Part shown: positions 1-9,285 of the stretch, one piece after another
How positions within the stretch are numbered: position 1 is the first letter of the stretch
How the letters are laid out: every line of letters starts with the position of its first letter
Source of the DNA: Pelagibacteraceae bacterium AG-464-B04
GTDB lineage: Bacteria > Pseudomonadota > Alphaproteobacteria > Pelagibacterales > Pelagibacteraceae
Direction of reading: 5' to 3'
NCBI GenBank assembly: GCA_003209225.1
Contig: QCRZ01000003.1
Location: 1-64,000 of the forward strand
DNA length: 64,000 bases
Notes under the pieces: generated by a model
Seen by the model: the letters and a program-made list of their open reading frames with translations, nothing else
Database searches by the model: none
What the model was told of the DNA's origin: nothing
Made by a program: the position numbers and the translations under genes

Positions 1-1437
1 AATTTTTTTAGAAAAAAGTTTAAATTAATTATTTTTTTAATTGTTTTATTCTGTTTAACATTTTCAATTATTTATTCGGAAAGAGCTACAGGTTTTTTTT
101 ATTTTACTGGTTTTAGATTGTATGAATTTGCGATTGGATCTTTTACATATTTGATCAGTCAAAATTTGAAATTAAAGTTTAATGATGCTTTGTTTCTTGT
201 TTCAGCTTCTTTGCTTGTAATAGCTTCTTTAATTTTTAACGAAAATGACATATTTCCAAGTGCCAATGCCTTGATACCATGCTTACTTTGTTCACTAATA
301 CTATTATCAAGCAGAAATTTAAAATATTTTAAAAATTTATTTCTAAACAATTATTTAATTTATGTTGGCAAAATAAGTTATTCTTTATATTTAGTGCATT
401 GGCCACTACTAATTTTTTATAAGTATATTGTTATAGAACCTCTTTCAATTTTTGATAAAATTGGGCTTATACTAGTTAGTGTAATGCTATCTATATTTTC
501 TTATAGATTTATTGAATTACCATTTAGAAGAAGGAGCAAAAAGAGATTTTTACTTTCAAACAAAAAATTAGGAATTTATTTTTTATTTTCTTTTTTTCTA
601 ATAATACTTACTTCACAATTGTTAATTTTCCATAAAGGATTTGAAAATAGAATGGATTTAAAAAAAATACAAACTTTAAATAGACTAAAAATTGACGAAG
701 AAAAAAATACTAAGTTGTTAGAAGATGTAAATAAATTTAACACTAAAAATCCTTATTTTAAAAAAAATGAATTATTAATTAAAACATTAATTATAGGTGA
801 TAGTCATGCTGGAAACATATATATGTCATTGCTTAATCATGATAAATTTTCATCTATTCTTGACATAAAGATACATGGGGCTGTTTGGGCTTATTGCTTT
901 GAAAAAGAAAATTTTAGAAGCGAAATTGTAACGTATATTAATCAAAATATTTTTAAAGATTTTAAAACAAAGAAATTGTGTGATGATGAAGAAAAAAATA
1001 TTATATTTAATACACTGTTATCGTCTGCTGATGTCATAATTTTATCCTCAAGATGGAAAGATAAATTAGATTTTAAAAAAATATTTTATTTTTTAAGAAA
1101 AAAATCATCAGCCAAAATTATTATGATGGGGAGAACTCCAGAATTTATTGATATACCAACTCTATATTTTAAATATGATAAAAATTTAAATAAAATTGCA
1201 TATTTAAAAAGAAACAAAAAAATTGACAAATTAAATATTAAAATTGAAAAAATTGCCCAAGATTCTAATATTATTTATTTTGATAGATTCCCAGTGGTTT
1301 GTAAATTAAATACTTGTAACGTAATAAATAATAATAAATTGCTTTATTCAGATCACGATCATTGGTCGAAAGATGGAGCGATTTTTTTTGGAAACAAACT
1401 TCATGAATTGGGTTTTTTAGATTTAATAATAAAATAA
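1..1437 (+). CDS. Acyltransferase-3 / SGNH-domain surface glycan acyltransferase, 5' end cut by window edge
   Basis: The reading frame is open from base 1, so the start and part of the membrane domain lie outside the window; 478 codons are visible. The visible N-terminal third is a series of hydrophobic helices of the acyltransferase-3 (OafA/YrhL) family, with RLYEFAIGS near the beginning and a late helix ISYSLYLVHWPLL. After a basic linker (FRRRSKKR) comes a soluble SGNH-hydrolase-like domain: IGDSHAGN carries the block I Ser, and SDHDHWSKDGA close to the C-terminus supplies the Asp and His. Family members move acetyl or other acyl groups onto lipopolysaccharide or other surface glycans, with the SGNH domain in the periplasm. 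The glycan is unknown here. It converges on lon with only 21 bases between them. A TTG at 118 is not the true start, because conserved sequence continues upstream. Confidence 0.85.
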   Translation, partial: NFFRKKFKLIIFLIVLFCLTFSIIYSERATGFFYFTGFRLYEFAIGSFTYLISQNLKLKFNDALFLVSASLLVIASLIFNENDIFPSANALIPCLLCSLILLSSRNLKYFKNLFLNNYLIYVGKISYSLYLVHWPLLIFYKYIVIEPLSIFDKIGLILVSVMLSIFSYRFIELPFRRRSKKRFLLSNKKLGIYFLFSFFLIILTSQLLIFHKGFENRMDLKKIQTLNRLKIDEEKNTKLLEDVNKFNTKNPYFKKNELLIKTLIIGDSHAGNIYMSLLNHDKFSSILDIKIHGAVWAYCFEKENFRSEIVTYINQNIFKDFKTKKLCDDEEKNIIFNTLLSSADVIILSSRWKDKLDFKKIFYFLRKKSSAKIIMMGRTPEFIDIPTLYFKYDKNLNKIAYLKRNKKIDKLNIKIEKIAQDSNIIYFDRFPVVCKLNTCNVINNNKLLYSDHDHWSKDGAIFFGNKLHELGFLDLIIK

Positions 1438-1458
1438 TTTAAACTATATTTATAAAAT

Positions 1459-3837
1459 CTAATGTGTTTGAGCTGGTGCTTTTTCAGATTTCGAAATAGT
1501 TTCTACCTCTACCCATTCAACAGCTTTAAGTTCTTTGGTTAGAGCATGTCTTAAAACACTATCAACTGAATTGACAGGTACTATTTTTATATCTTCCACA
1601 ACTTTTTTTGGAATATCAACTAAATCTTTTTCATTGTCTTTAGGAATAAAAACCTTTTTTATACCAGCTCTATGAGCAGCTAATAATTTTTCTTTTAACC
1701 CACCAATTGCCAACACTTGTCCTGTTAATGTAACTTCGCCTGTCATTGCTATTTCTTTTCTAACTGGAATTCCAGTAATAGCAGAAACAATAGAGGTAAC
1801 CATCGCAATACCAGCGGATGGGCCATCTTTAGGGGTTGCTCCTTCGGGAACATGAATATGAAAATCTTTTTTCTCAAAAAAAGGAGGAATAACTCCATAA
1901 TCTAGGCTTTTTGACCTAACATAAGATTTTGCAGCTTTTACAGATTCTTGCATAACATCTCCTAGTTTGCCTGTAATTTGCATTTTACCTTTTCCTGGCA
2001 TATGAACTGTTTCGATTTTCAATATTTCTCCTCCATATTCAGTCCAGGCTAAACCTGTAACAACTCCTATTTTATCTTCACTTTCAAGTTCACCGAATTT
2101 AAATTTTTTAACTCCTAAAAAATTTGAAAGATTATCTGGATTGATATCAACTTTTTTTCCTTCACCTGCAACAATTTTTTTTACAGTTTTTCTCGCAATT
2201 TTTGAAATTTCTCTTTCTAGATTTCTGACTCCAGACTCTTTTGTATAACTTCTTATAATTTCTTGAATTGTTTTGTCGGCTATTTTGCATTCACCTTCTT
2301 TAATTCCATTATCCTTAATTTGCTTAGGAAGAAGATATTTGTCTGCAATATTAATTTTTTCATCCTCTGTATAACCAGGTATTCTTATAACTTCTAATCG
2401 ATCTAATAATGCTGGTAAAATATTTAAAGTGTTTGCGGTTGTCACAAACATAACGTCTGATAAATCGTAGTCGACTTCTAAATAATGGTCATTGAAAGAC
2501 GAATTTTGCTCAGGATCAAGTGCTTCTAGTAACGCAGATGAAGGATCTCCTCTATAATCGGCTCCAACTTTATCAATTTCATCTAATAAAAATAATGGGT
2601 TTTTTGCGCCAGCTTTTTTCATTTGTTGAACAATTTTTCCTGGTAAAGAACCAATATAAGTTCTTCTATGTCCTCTAATTTCTGCTTCGTCTCTAATACC
2701 ACCTAGTGACATACGAACAAATTGTCTACCTGTAGCTTTTGCAATAGATTTCCCTAATGAAGTCTTACCAACGCCCGGTGGGCCAACTAAGCAAAGTATT
2801 GGTCCTCTAATTTTATCAATTCTCTTTTGAACAGCTAAATATTCAATTATTCTCTCTTTAACTTTTTCCAATCCATAATGATCTTCATCTAAAATCTTTG
2901 ATGCTTTATTTAAATCATTAAAAACTTTACTTTTTTTATACCACGGCAAATCAATCATCCAATCTAAATAATTTCTAACAACAGTTGCTTCAGCTGACAT
3001 TGGACTCATAGATTTTAATTTTTTTAGTTCGGACAAACATTTTTTAGTTACTTCTTTAGGCATTTTTGCCTTTAAAATAGCTTTATGAAGGTTACTTGCT
3101 TCATCTTTTCCTTCTTCGATTTCACCAAGTTCTTTTTGAATTGCTTTCAATTGCTCGTTTAAATAGTACTCTCTTTGAGTTTTTTCCATCTGGTTTTTAA
3201 CCCGTCCTCTAATTCTCTTTTCAACTCCAATTATACTTACTTCATGTTCTAGAATTTCAATAATATTTTTAATCCTTTTCTTAATATCCAAAACCTCAAA
3301 GAGCTGTTGTTTTTCAGGAATTGATATATTTAAATGTGAAACAATATTGTCAGCAATTTGTGAGGGGTCTTTTAATAACTTTAATGCACTAAGTGTATCG
3401 TTTGGAATTTTTTTATTTATTGTGCTCAATTTTTCAAGCATTCTGAAAGCTGTTGCTGCTAAAGGATAAAGATTTTCTTTTTCATTTTGAATATTCTCAA
3501 CATCATTTATTTTGCAAACGATAAACTTGCCTTCATCGTTAAAATCTATAATTTTTACCCTTTTAATACCTTCCACTAATACTTTTACAGTACCATCGGG
3601 TAACTTTAAAAGTTGTAGAATTGAACATTCACACCCATAATTGAAAACATCTTCTTTTTTAGGGTCATCTACTTCGGAATTTTTTTGCGTTACTAATATA
3701 ATTTTTTTATTAGTTTTCATCACCTCATTTAATGCTGTTATTGATTTTTCTCTCCCGACAAACAGCGGTACCATCATATTTGGAAATACAACAACATCCC
3801 TTAGGGGTAAGAGAGGATATAGATTTTTATTATCCAT
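1459..3837 (-). CDS. lon: ATP-dependent protease La (Lon)
   Basis: Cytoplasmic AAA+ serine protease that degrades misfolded and short-lived regulatory proteins. The 792-residue length matches bacterial LonA (about 780-800). The order is an N-terminal substrate-binding domain (YPLLPLRDVVVFPNM), a coiled-coil middle, the AAA+ module with Walker A GPPGVGKTS and Walker B LFLLDEIDK, then the protease domain. The catalytic Ser lies in PKDGPSAGIAM (near residue 680) and the Lys in IGGLKEKLLAAHRAG (near residue 725), so the Ser-Lys dyad is intact. I chose the ATG at 3837; a GTG one codon earlier is also possible, and no clear Shine-Dalgarno decides it. It lies 41 bases downstream of clpX on the same strand and is probably co-transcribed with tig-clpP-clpX. 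Confidence 0.97.
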   Translation of the reverse strand: MDNKNLYPLLPLRDVVVFPNMMVPLFVGREKSITALNEVMKTNKKIILVTQKNSEVDDPKKEDVFNYGCECSILQLLKLPDGTVKVLVEGIKRVKIIDFNDEGKFIVCKINDVENIQNEKENLYPLAATAFRMLEKLSTINKKIPNDTLSALKLLKDPSQIADNIVSHLNISIPEKQQLFEVLDIKKRIKNIIEILEHEVSIIGVEKRIRGRVKNQMEKTQREYYLNEQLKAIQKELGEIEEGKDEASNLHKAILKAKMPKEVTKKCLSELKKLKSMSPMSAEATVVRNYLDWMIDLPWYKKSKVFNDLNKASKILDEDHYGLEKVKERIIEYLAVQKRIDKIRGPILCLVGPPGVGKTSLGKSIAKATGRQFVRMSLGGIRDEAEIRGHRRTYIGSLPGKIVQQMKKAGAKNPLFLLDEIDKVGADYRGDPSSALLEALDPEQNSSFNDHYLEVDYDLSDVMFVTTANTLNILPALLDRLEVIRIPGYTEDEKINIADKYLLPKQIKDNGIKEGECKIADKTIQEIIRSYTKESGVRNLEREISKIARKTVKKIVAGEGKKVDINPDNLSNFLGVKKFKFGELESEDKIGVVTGLAWTEYGGEILKIETVHMPGKGKMQITGKLGDVMQESVKAAKSYVRSKSLDYGVIPPFFEKKDFHIHVPEGATPKDGPSAGIAMVTSIVSAITGIPVRKEIAMTGEVTLTGQVLAIGGLKEKLLAAHRAGIKKVFIPKDNEKDLVDIPKKVVEDIKIVPVNSVDSVLRHALTKELKAVEWVEVETISKSEKAPAQTH

Positions 3838-3878
3838 CACTTAAATATGGATATAATTATAGATATTTCAATAAGAAT

Positions 3879-5147
3879 TTATGCCGCTGAAGAAGATTTA
3901 TCTGTTTTATTTTTGTTCTTTGAATAGACAATTTTAGGCTCATTTTGGCCAAGCACCACTGCTTGATCAACAATAACTTCTTCTACATTTTCTTGACTTG
4001 GTAGCTCAAACATTGTTTTTAAAAGCAAAGATTCAAGTATGGAACGTAGTCCTCTTGCACCAGTTTTTTTCATAATTGCTTTCTTTGCAATCTCTAATAG
4101 TGCTTCTTCTTTAAAAGTGAGTTTTATACCCTCAAATTTAAAGATCTGCTGATACTGTTTTATCAATGAATTTTTTGGTTCCTTTAATATTTCCACTAAT
4201 GAATTTTTATCTAAATCTTCTAATGTCGCGATAATTGGCATCCTGCCAATAAATTCTGGTATTAGACCATATTTTAATAAATCTTCAGGTTCTAAAACTT
4301 TTATAATTTCTCCAGTTTTTTTTTCTTCTGCACTTCTAATTTCAGCACTAAAACCAATTGAAGTTCCTCTATTTCGTTTAGATATAATCTTATCTAATCC
4401 AGCAAAAGCGCCTCCACAAATAAATAAAATATTAGTTGTATCGACTTGTAAAAATTCTTGTTGAGGGTGTTTTCTGCCACCCTGAGGAGGAACGCTTGCA
4501 ACTGTTCCTTCCATAATTTTTAACAAAGCTTGCTGAACACCTTCACCCGATACATCTCTTGTAATTGATGGGTTTTCTGATTTTCTGCTAATTTTATCAA
4601 CCTCGTCAATATAAACAATTCCATTTTGTGCTTTTTCAACATTATAGTCAGCTGCCTGTAAAAGTTTCAAGATTATATTTTCAACATCTTCCCCAACATA
4701 ACCAGCCTCTGTAAGAGTAGTTGCGTCAGCCATAGTAAATGGGACATCTAAAATTCTAGCCAATGTTTGAGCAAGCAATGTTTTTCCACAACCTGTGGGC
4801 CCGACCATTAAAACATTAGATTTAGCTAATTCTACATCTTTATTGCTTTTTGCCTCATAGTTTAATCTTTTATAGTGATTGTGAACTGCTACTGACAAAA
4901 CTTCTTTAGCATGTTTTTGACCGATCACGTAATCGTTTAATATGCTACAAATTTCTTTTGGTGAAGGAATGCCTTCTTGGTGCTTGATTAATGTATCTTT
5001 GTTTTCTTCTTTGATAATATCCATACATAATTCAACACACTCATCACAAATAAATACTGTGGGTCCCGCAATTAACTTTTTGACTTCATGCTGGCTTTTT
5101 CCGCAAAAGGAACAGTAAAGAATATTTTTATTATTTTTGCTGGTCAT
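3879..5147 (-). CDS. clpX: ATP-dependent Clp protease ATP-binding subunit ClpX
   Basis: AAA+ unfoldase that feeds substrates into ClpP. The N-terminal zinc-binding domain has four Cys at residues 12, 15, 34 and 37 (YCSFCGKS and ICDECVELC). The AAA+ core has Walker A GPTGCGKT, Walker [10 protein letters not shown], and the ClpX pore and RKH-type region [13 protein letters not shown]; the sensor-2 arginine region is [13 protein letters not shown]. ClpP docking is expected through the IGF-like loop, here IGFSAEIR. Length 422 is typical. The C-terminus is a short Lys/Ser-rich tail. It sits between clpP and lon, the standard gene order in alphaproteobacteria. The 89 bases between clpP and clpX are long enough to hold a separate promoter, but I see no convincing one. 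Confidence 0.97.
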   Translation of the reverse strand: MTSKNNKNILYCSFCGKSQHEVKKLIAGPTVFICDECVELCMDIIKEENKDTLIKHQEGIPSPKEICSILNDYVIGQKHAKEVLSVAVHNHYKRLNYEAKSNKDVELAKSNVLMVGPTGCGKTLLAQTLARILDVPFTMADATTLTEAGYVGEDVENIILKLLQAADYNVEKAQNGIVYIDEVDKISRKSENPSITRDVSGEGVQQALLKIMEGTVASVPPQGGRKHPQQEFLQVDTTNILFICGGAFAGLDKIISKRNRGTSIGFSAEIRSAEEKKTGEIIKVLEPEDLLKYGLIPEFIGRMPIIATLEDLDKNSLVEILKEPKNSLIKQYQQIFKFEGIKLTFKEEALLEIAKKAIMKKTGARGLRSILESLLLKTMFELPSQENVEEVIVDQAVVLGQNEPKIVYSKNKNKTDKSSSAA

Positions 5148-5236
5148 AAGTTTATATCCGAATCAATGTAACGACTTTATTATAAGTAATAGCTAATAAT
5201 CAAGCGTGAGTTGTGAACAAGTCTATATGTAGAGGT

Positions 5237-5848
5237 TTAGGTTCTTTTTTCTACTACTTTATCTATTAAACCAAATTCTTTGGCTTCTAGAGGAGTCATA
5301 AACCTATCACGCTCTAAAGCATTTTTGATTTCTTCTACCGACCTACCGGTATGTTTTGAGTAAATTTCATTTAGCCTTTTTTTCAATAACATTATTTCAT
5401 TTGCATGAATTTCAATATCAGTTGCTTGACCTTGAAACCCTGCTGAAGGTTGATGGACCATAATTCTAGAATTAGGAAGTGAAAACCTCCTGTCTTTTTC
5501 TCCTGCAGCTAACAAAAAAGAACCCATGGAAGAAGCTTGCCCAATACACAAAGTGGAAACTGGAGGTTTTATATATTGCATAGTATCATACACTCCAAGT
5601 CCTGCTGTTACTAATCCACCAGGGCTGTTTATATAAAAATAAATTTCTTTTTTGGGATTCTCAGACTCTAAAAATAAAAGTTGCGCAGTTACCAACGTTG
5701 CTACATTATCATTAACAGCCCCAACTAAAAAAACTATTCTTTCTTTTAAAAGCCTTGAATATATATCATAGGCTCTTTCTCCTCGGCTTGATTGTTCAAC
5801 AACCATTGGTATTAGATTGTTCATGTGTTCTTGAATTTTATCTGTCAT
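5237..5848 (-). CDS. clpP: ATP-dependent Clp protease proteolytic subunit ClpP
   Basis: Serine protease subunit that forms the tetradecameric degradation chamber used by ClpX. Catalytic residues are visible: Ser107 in GQASSMGS, His132 in RIMVHQPS and Asp181 in ERDRFMTP, giving a complete Ser-His-Asp triad. The conserved YFYINSPGG strand and [13 protein letters not shown] helix are present. Length 203 is usual for ClpP1; there is a short N-terminal pro-sequence as in E. coli. It lies 30 bases downstream of tig and 89 bases upstream of clpX, on the same strand. Confidence 0.97.
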   Translation of the reverse strand: MTDKIQEHMNNLIPMVVEQSSRGERAYDIYSRLLKERIVFLVGAVNDNVATLVTAQLLFLESENPKKEIYFYINSPGGLVTAGLGVYDTMQYIKPPVSTLCIGQASSMGSFLLAAGEKDRRFSLPNSRIMVHQPSAGFQGQATDIEIHANEIMLLKKRLNEIYSKHTGRSVEEIKNALERDRFMTPLEAKEFGLIDKVVEKRT

Positions 5849-5878
5849 ATTGTGATTCGTCTCTTATACAACTAGTAA

Positions 5879-7258
5879 TTACTTTTTGCTAACTTTTTTT
5901 GCTTTTGATGTTTTTTTAATTAAAGTTTTCTGTTTTTTTTGTTTTTTTGAACTTTTTTCTTCAACTTGTTTACTTTTATTCAAAATAATTTTTTCGGCTT
6001 CTTTTATAGAAATAGTCTTTTTAACAGATTTTACTTTTTTACTTATTAAAGAAATAATTTTATTTTCATAAATTCCTCCTCTTAAACTAGCTACTGCGGA
6101 AGGATTATTTTTATAATATTCAGCTACTTGTTTAGATTGACCAGGCATCATTTGAATTTGTTTTTGAATTTCACTTTTAATTTCATCTTCAGTAACTTTT
6201 ATATCATTCTTTTCAGCAAACTCATTTAAAATTAAACCTATTTTAATTCTTTTTTTTGCTGTTTCTTCGTTCTGTGTTTTATTTTTTTCGATTTCATCTT
6301 TTTTCATTTCATGAGTTATAATTTTTATTTCTTCCTGTATTAGATTTTCAGGAATTTTAATATCCTTGAATTTATCTAGTTGATCAATAATTTCATTTTT
6401 TTTTATTGAATCAAATGTATTTTTATATTGATCTTGAATTTGTGTTGAAACTATTGCTTTTAAATCTTTTAAGTCTTTAGCTCCAAGAGTTTTTGCAAAC
6501 GCATCATTAATTTTTATTTCTTCAGGCTGTTTTATATTTATGATTTTACAAACAAATTCTGCCTTTTTATTTGAATATTCTTTATGTGGATAATTGTCTG
6601 GTAAGATAGCGTTAACAATTTTACTTTGATTTTTTTTTACGCCTAGCAACTGTTTATCAAAATCTTTTATAAACAAATCTTTTCCTATAATAATTTGAGT
6701 GTTTTTTCCCTCTCCACCTTCAAAATCTTTTTTTTCAATTGTTGCTTTATAATCAAAAACAACAAGATCTCCTAGGCTAGCCGTTTCTTCAATTTTTTTA
6801 TCTTTAAAATTATTTTGATTTTTTGCTATATCATTTATTTTTTTGTCTATTTCATTTTGAGATACATCAAATTCATAATTTGTAATTTTAATATTTTCTA
6901 TCTCTTTAATCTTTACTTCAGGTAATTGTTCGGCATGGATTGTATATTCTAAATCCTTGTCTTCCCCGTGACTTTTTATATCTATTTTTGGTTGCCCAGC
7001 CACCTTAATTTTATTATCCTGCAATACTTTAATGGAAGATTCATTTAAAACTTTATCAAGAACTTCAGCGTAAACTGCTTTTCCAAATTGTTTTTTTAAA
7101 ATTTCTAAAGGTACTTTGCCAGGCCTGAATCCTTTTAGATTGATTGTTTTTTTTAATTCTTCAAATCTTCCTATGATTTGATCATTAATTGTTTTTTTAT
7201 CAACAATGACTTTCAGTTCAATTTTTAAACCTTTTTTGGAATTTATTGTTGTTTTCAT
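5879..7258 (-). CDS. tig: Trigger factor (ribosome-associated chaperone and prolyl isomerase)
   Basis: Binds the ribosome exit tunnel and protects nascent chains. The N-terminal ribosome-binding domain carries the signature LKGFRPGKVPLEILKKQFG (residues about 42-60), the GFRxGKxP ribosome-docking loop. The middle FKBP-type domain runs from about 150 to 245, including LGDLVVFDYKATI, and is followed by a helical C-terminal substrate-binding domain. The protein is 459 residues, and the last ~50 are extremely lysine-rich (KKQKKQKTLIKKTSKAKK), a low-complexity tail absent from E. coli Tig. Gene order tig-clpP-clpX-lon is the classic arrangement. A tRNA-Leu gene ends only 6 bases upstream on the same strand, so tig may be read from the tRNA promoter. 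Confidence 0.95.
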   Translation of the reverse strand: MKTTINSKKGLKIELKVIVDKKTINDQIIGRFEELKKTINLKGFRPGKVPLEILKKQFGKAVYAEVLDKVLNESSIKVLQDNKIKVAGQPKIDIKSHGEDKDLEYTIHAEQLPEVKIKEIENIKITNYEFDVSQNEIDKKINDIAKNQNNFKDKKIEETASLGDLVVFDYKATIEKKDFEGGEGKNTQIIIGKDLFIKDFDKQLLGVKKNQSKIVNAILPDNYPHKEYSNKKAEFVCKIINIKQPEEIKINDAFAKTLGAKDLKDLKAIVSTQIQDQYKNTFDSIKKNEIIDQLDKFKDIKIPENLIQEEIKIITHEMKKDEIEKNKTQNEETAKKRIKIGLILNEFAEKNDIKVTEDEIKSEIQKQIQMMPGQSKQVAEYYKNNPSAVASLRGGIYENKIISLISKKVKSVKKTISIKEAEKIILNKSKQVEEKSSKKQKKQKTLIKKTSKAKKVSKK

Positions 7259-7264
7259 ATTTTA

Positions 7265-7349
7265 TGGTGGGCAAGAAGAGACTCGAACTCTTAAACCTTT
7301 CGGTACTAGTTCCTAAGACTAGCGCGTATACCAATTCCGCCACTTGCCC
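7265..7349 (-). tRNA. tRNA-Leu, anticodon UAG, with encoded CCA
   Basis: Read on the minus strand, a 7-bp acceptor stem GGGCAAG pairs with CTTGCCC, followed by discriminator A and an encoded CCA. The D-arm region is GGCGGAATTGGTATACGC, typical of class II leucine tRNAs. The anticodon stem CTAGT/ACTAG encloses the loop CTTAGGA, giving anticodon TAG (reads CUA and other CUN codons). A short variable arm (ACCGAAAGGT) and the T-arm GAGTTCGAGTCTC are present. It lies directly upstream of tig and downstream of the permease gene. Confidence 0.96.
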
Positions 7350-7374
7350 AATTTTACTGAACTTTATAAATTAT

Positions 7375-8715
7375 TTATTTCTTTTTAGGAAGTGTTGCGT
7401 TTAAAATAAATGCCAAGATTCCTGCTGGAATTAAACCGGTAGTTAGCAGTAATTTCAAACTAATTCCAAAATCTGGTATATGTGAAACAAACTGAGGTAA
7501 TAAAGACATACCAATACCAAAGGAAAGTGATAAAGCTAATATTAATAGATTTCTTTGGGTCATTTCTGACTGAGAAATCAATTTTATTCCTGCCGCCGTA
7601 ATTAAACCAAACATAATTATAGCCGCTCCACCGATTACTGACTCTGGCATTGCAGCAATAATTCCACCAAGTTTTGGAAATAATCCTAACAATATTAGGA
7701 TAATTCCAGCCACAGTCCCTACATGTCTGCTGATGACACCCGTGAAAGCAACTAGTCCAGCATTTTGTGAATAAGAAGTATTTGGCATCGCATTAAAAAT
7801 AGATCCGAACGCTGTACCGAGTCCATCAGCCATTATCCCACCCGATAATTCTTTGTCTGTTGCCTCTCGGTTGGCACCTCCCATCGTAGTAGCACTTATA
7901 TCGCCGATAGTTTCTATAGTTGTTACTATAGACATAAATAACATTAATATTATAGCCCCGGGAACAAAATCTAAACCATACTGAAGAGGCATTGGTAGAG
8001 CAAACCAACTAGCAGATGCAATTTTTTCATAATTAACCATACCTAGAGCCATTGCTACTAAATAACCGGCAATCATTCCTATTAAAATAGAAGCTGCTGA
8101 TACCATTTTTTTTCCTTTTTGATGAGCTACAAGCGCAACTATCAAAACTGTAAAAGATATAAATAGATGATTGGCATTACCAAAAACTTCAGGTTTATTG
8201 CTCATCAACCATCCTCCACCTCCAGCATACATAAAGCCAACCTTAAGAAGGCTAACTCCAATCATTAAAACTACAATTCCTGTTACCAATGGTGGAAACA
8301 TATGCCTAATAGGTTTTAACATTTTTCCAATCCACATTTGAAAAATACCCCCTATAAATGCAGCAGTAAAAACTGCGCCCAATCCAGCTTTTGCAAATGG
8401 CGCCATAACAGGAATAAAAGCAAAACTTGTTCCTTGAATTATTGGAAGTCTTGAACCAATATTTTTATATCCCACTGTTTGTATAATTGTCGCTACTCCA
8501 GCAACAAACAAAGCCATCTGTATTAAAAAAATTTTTTCTTCGGGTGTTTGTCCAAAAATACCTGCTATAATTATAGGCACAGTAATATTGCCAGCAAACA
8601 TTGCTAGTACATGTTGAATTCCTAACGGAATTGATTGATTTAATGGCAACTTTTTATTACTGCCAGTACCACCCCTTAATGAGCTACTTTTTTTTGATTT
8701 TTTTACTCTTGCCAT
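7375..8715 (-). CDS. NCS2-family nucleobase permease, xanthine/urate type
   Basis: Inner-membrane nucleobase:cation symporter-2 of 446 residues with about 12-14 hydrophobic segments. Family markers: QGTSFAFIPVMAPF in the TM3 strand region and the NCS2 signature SYSQNAGLVAFTGVISR. A Gln-Asn at the start of the signature is typical of the xanthine/uric-acid branch, while uracil permeases have Glu there. The N-terminus is a basic, Ser/Lys-rich segment before the first helix. Purine uptake is the most likely role, but the exact base cannot be read from sequence. It is transcribed towards tRNA-Leu (25 bases away) and divergently from the MOSC gene. Confidence 0.85.
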   Translation of the reverse strand: MARVKKSKKSSSLRGGTGSNKKLPLNQSIPLGIQHVLAMFAGNITVPIIIAGIFGQTPEEKIFLIQMALFVAGVATIIQTVGYKNIGSRLPIIQGTSFAFIPVMAPFAKAGLGAVFTAAFIGGIFQMWIGKMLKPIRHMFPPLVTGIVVLMIGVSLLKVGFMYAGGGGWLMSNKPEVFGNANHLFISFTVLIVALVAHQKGKKMVSAASILIGMIAGYLVAMALGMVNYEKIASASWFALPMPLQYGLDFVPGAIILMLFMSIVTTIETIGDISATTMGGANREATDKELSGGIMADGLGTAFGSIFNAMPNTSYSQNAGLVAFTGVISRHVGTVAGIILILLGLFPKLGGIIAAMPESVIGGAAIIMFGLITAAGIKLISQSEMTQRNLLILALSLSFGIGMSLLPQFVSHIPDFGISLKLLLTTGLIPAGILAFILNATLPKKK

Positions 8716-8760
8716 AAATAAATGATAACTAATTTAATATTGTTTTCAAGTTTTAAATAT

Positions 8761-8774
8761 AAATAACGTTATTT
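8761..8774. promoter_or_regulatory. Perfect 14-bp palindrome in a divergent promoter region
   Basis: AAATAACGTTATTT is its own reverse complement and sits in the middle of the 126-base gap between the divergently transcribed permease and MOSC genes. The centre ACGT is unusual in this A+T-rich background, which makes it a candidate operator. No regulator gene is adjacent, and a chance palindrome cannot be excluded. Confidence 0.3.
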
Positions 8775-8841
8775 AATATTTTTTTAAGTTCTCAGTATAA
8801 ATAATGTTACAATTTAAATCTTTTCTGGTAATTTATTTAAA

Positions 8842-9285
8842 ATGATAGGAAAAGTAATTAAAATTGGTATTTCAAAAAATTTTAAGGAAAAAATTCAATC
8901 TGTTGTTGAAGTCGAGGCTATTAAGGGAGAGGGGTTACTTGGCGATCGACATATTAAAAAAAATAATAATAAAATGAACCAAATTACTCTTATTGAAATT
9001 GAAAACATAGATTATTACAATAAAATTTCAGGTACATCTATTCAGCCTATAAACTTTCGAAGAAATATTATTACCAGAGACATAAAATTAAACGAATTAA
9101 TAGGTAAAGAACTATTAATTGGTAAAGTTAAAGTTAAAGTACATGATTTATGCAGACCCTGTAAATATCTACAAGAAACCTTGGAGCAGAAAAATTTTAT
9201 TAAAGAATTTTTATTAAAAGGTGGACTAAGGTGTGAAATATTATCAAATGGAAAGATTTTTGTTGGAGATCACATAATTTCATGA
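8842..9285 (+). CDS. MOSC-domain protein
   Basis: 147 residues that cover essentially one MOSC (molybdenum cofactor sulfurase C-terminal) domain. Visible family features are the early GEGLLGDRHI strand, the INFRRNIIT region (PxxxRRNIVT-like) and, near the C-terminus, KVHDLCRPCKYL, whose conserved Cys is the proposed sulfur or Moco ligand. Stand-alone MOSC proteins such as YiiM handle Moco-related sulfur chemistry or N-hydroxylated compound reduction; the substrate here is unknown. The stop overlaps the start of the next gene by four bases (ATGA), so the two are translationally coupled. Confidence 0.8.
   Translation: MIGKVIKIGISKNFKEKIQSVVEVEAIKGEGLLGDRHIKKNNNKMNQITLIEIENIDYYNKISGTSIQPINFRRNIITRDIKLNELIGKELLIGKVKVKVHDLCRPCKYLQETLEQKNFIKEFLLKGGLRCEILSNGKIFVGDHIIS

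Noticed and set aside
118-1437. Acyltransferase gene starting at TTG 118
   Set aside because: The frame is open to base 1 and family-like membrane sequence continues upstream of 118, so the start lies outside the window.
7375-8715. Uracil permease (UraA) call
   Set aside because: The NCS2 signature begins Gln-Asn rather than the Glu of uracil permeases, which favours a xanthine/urate-type carrier.
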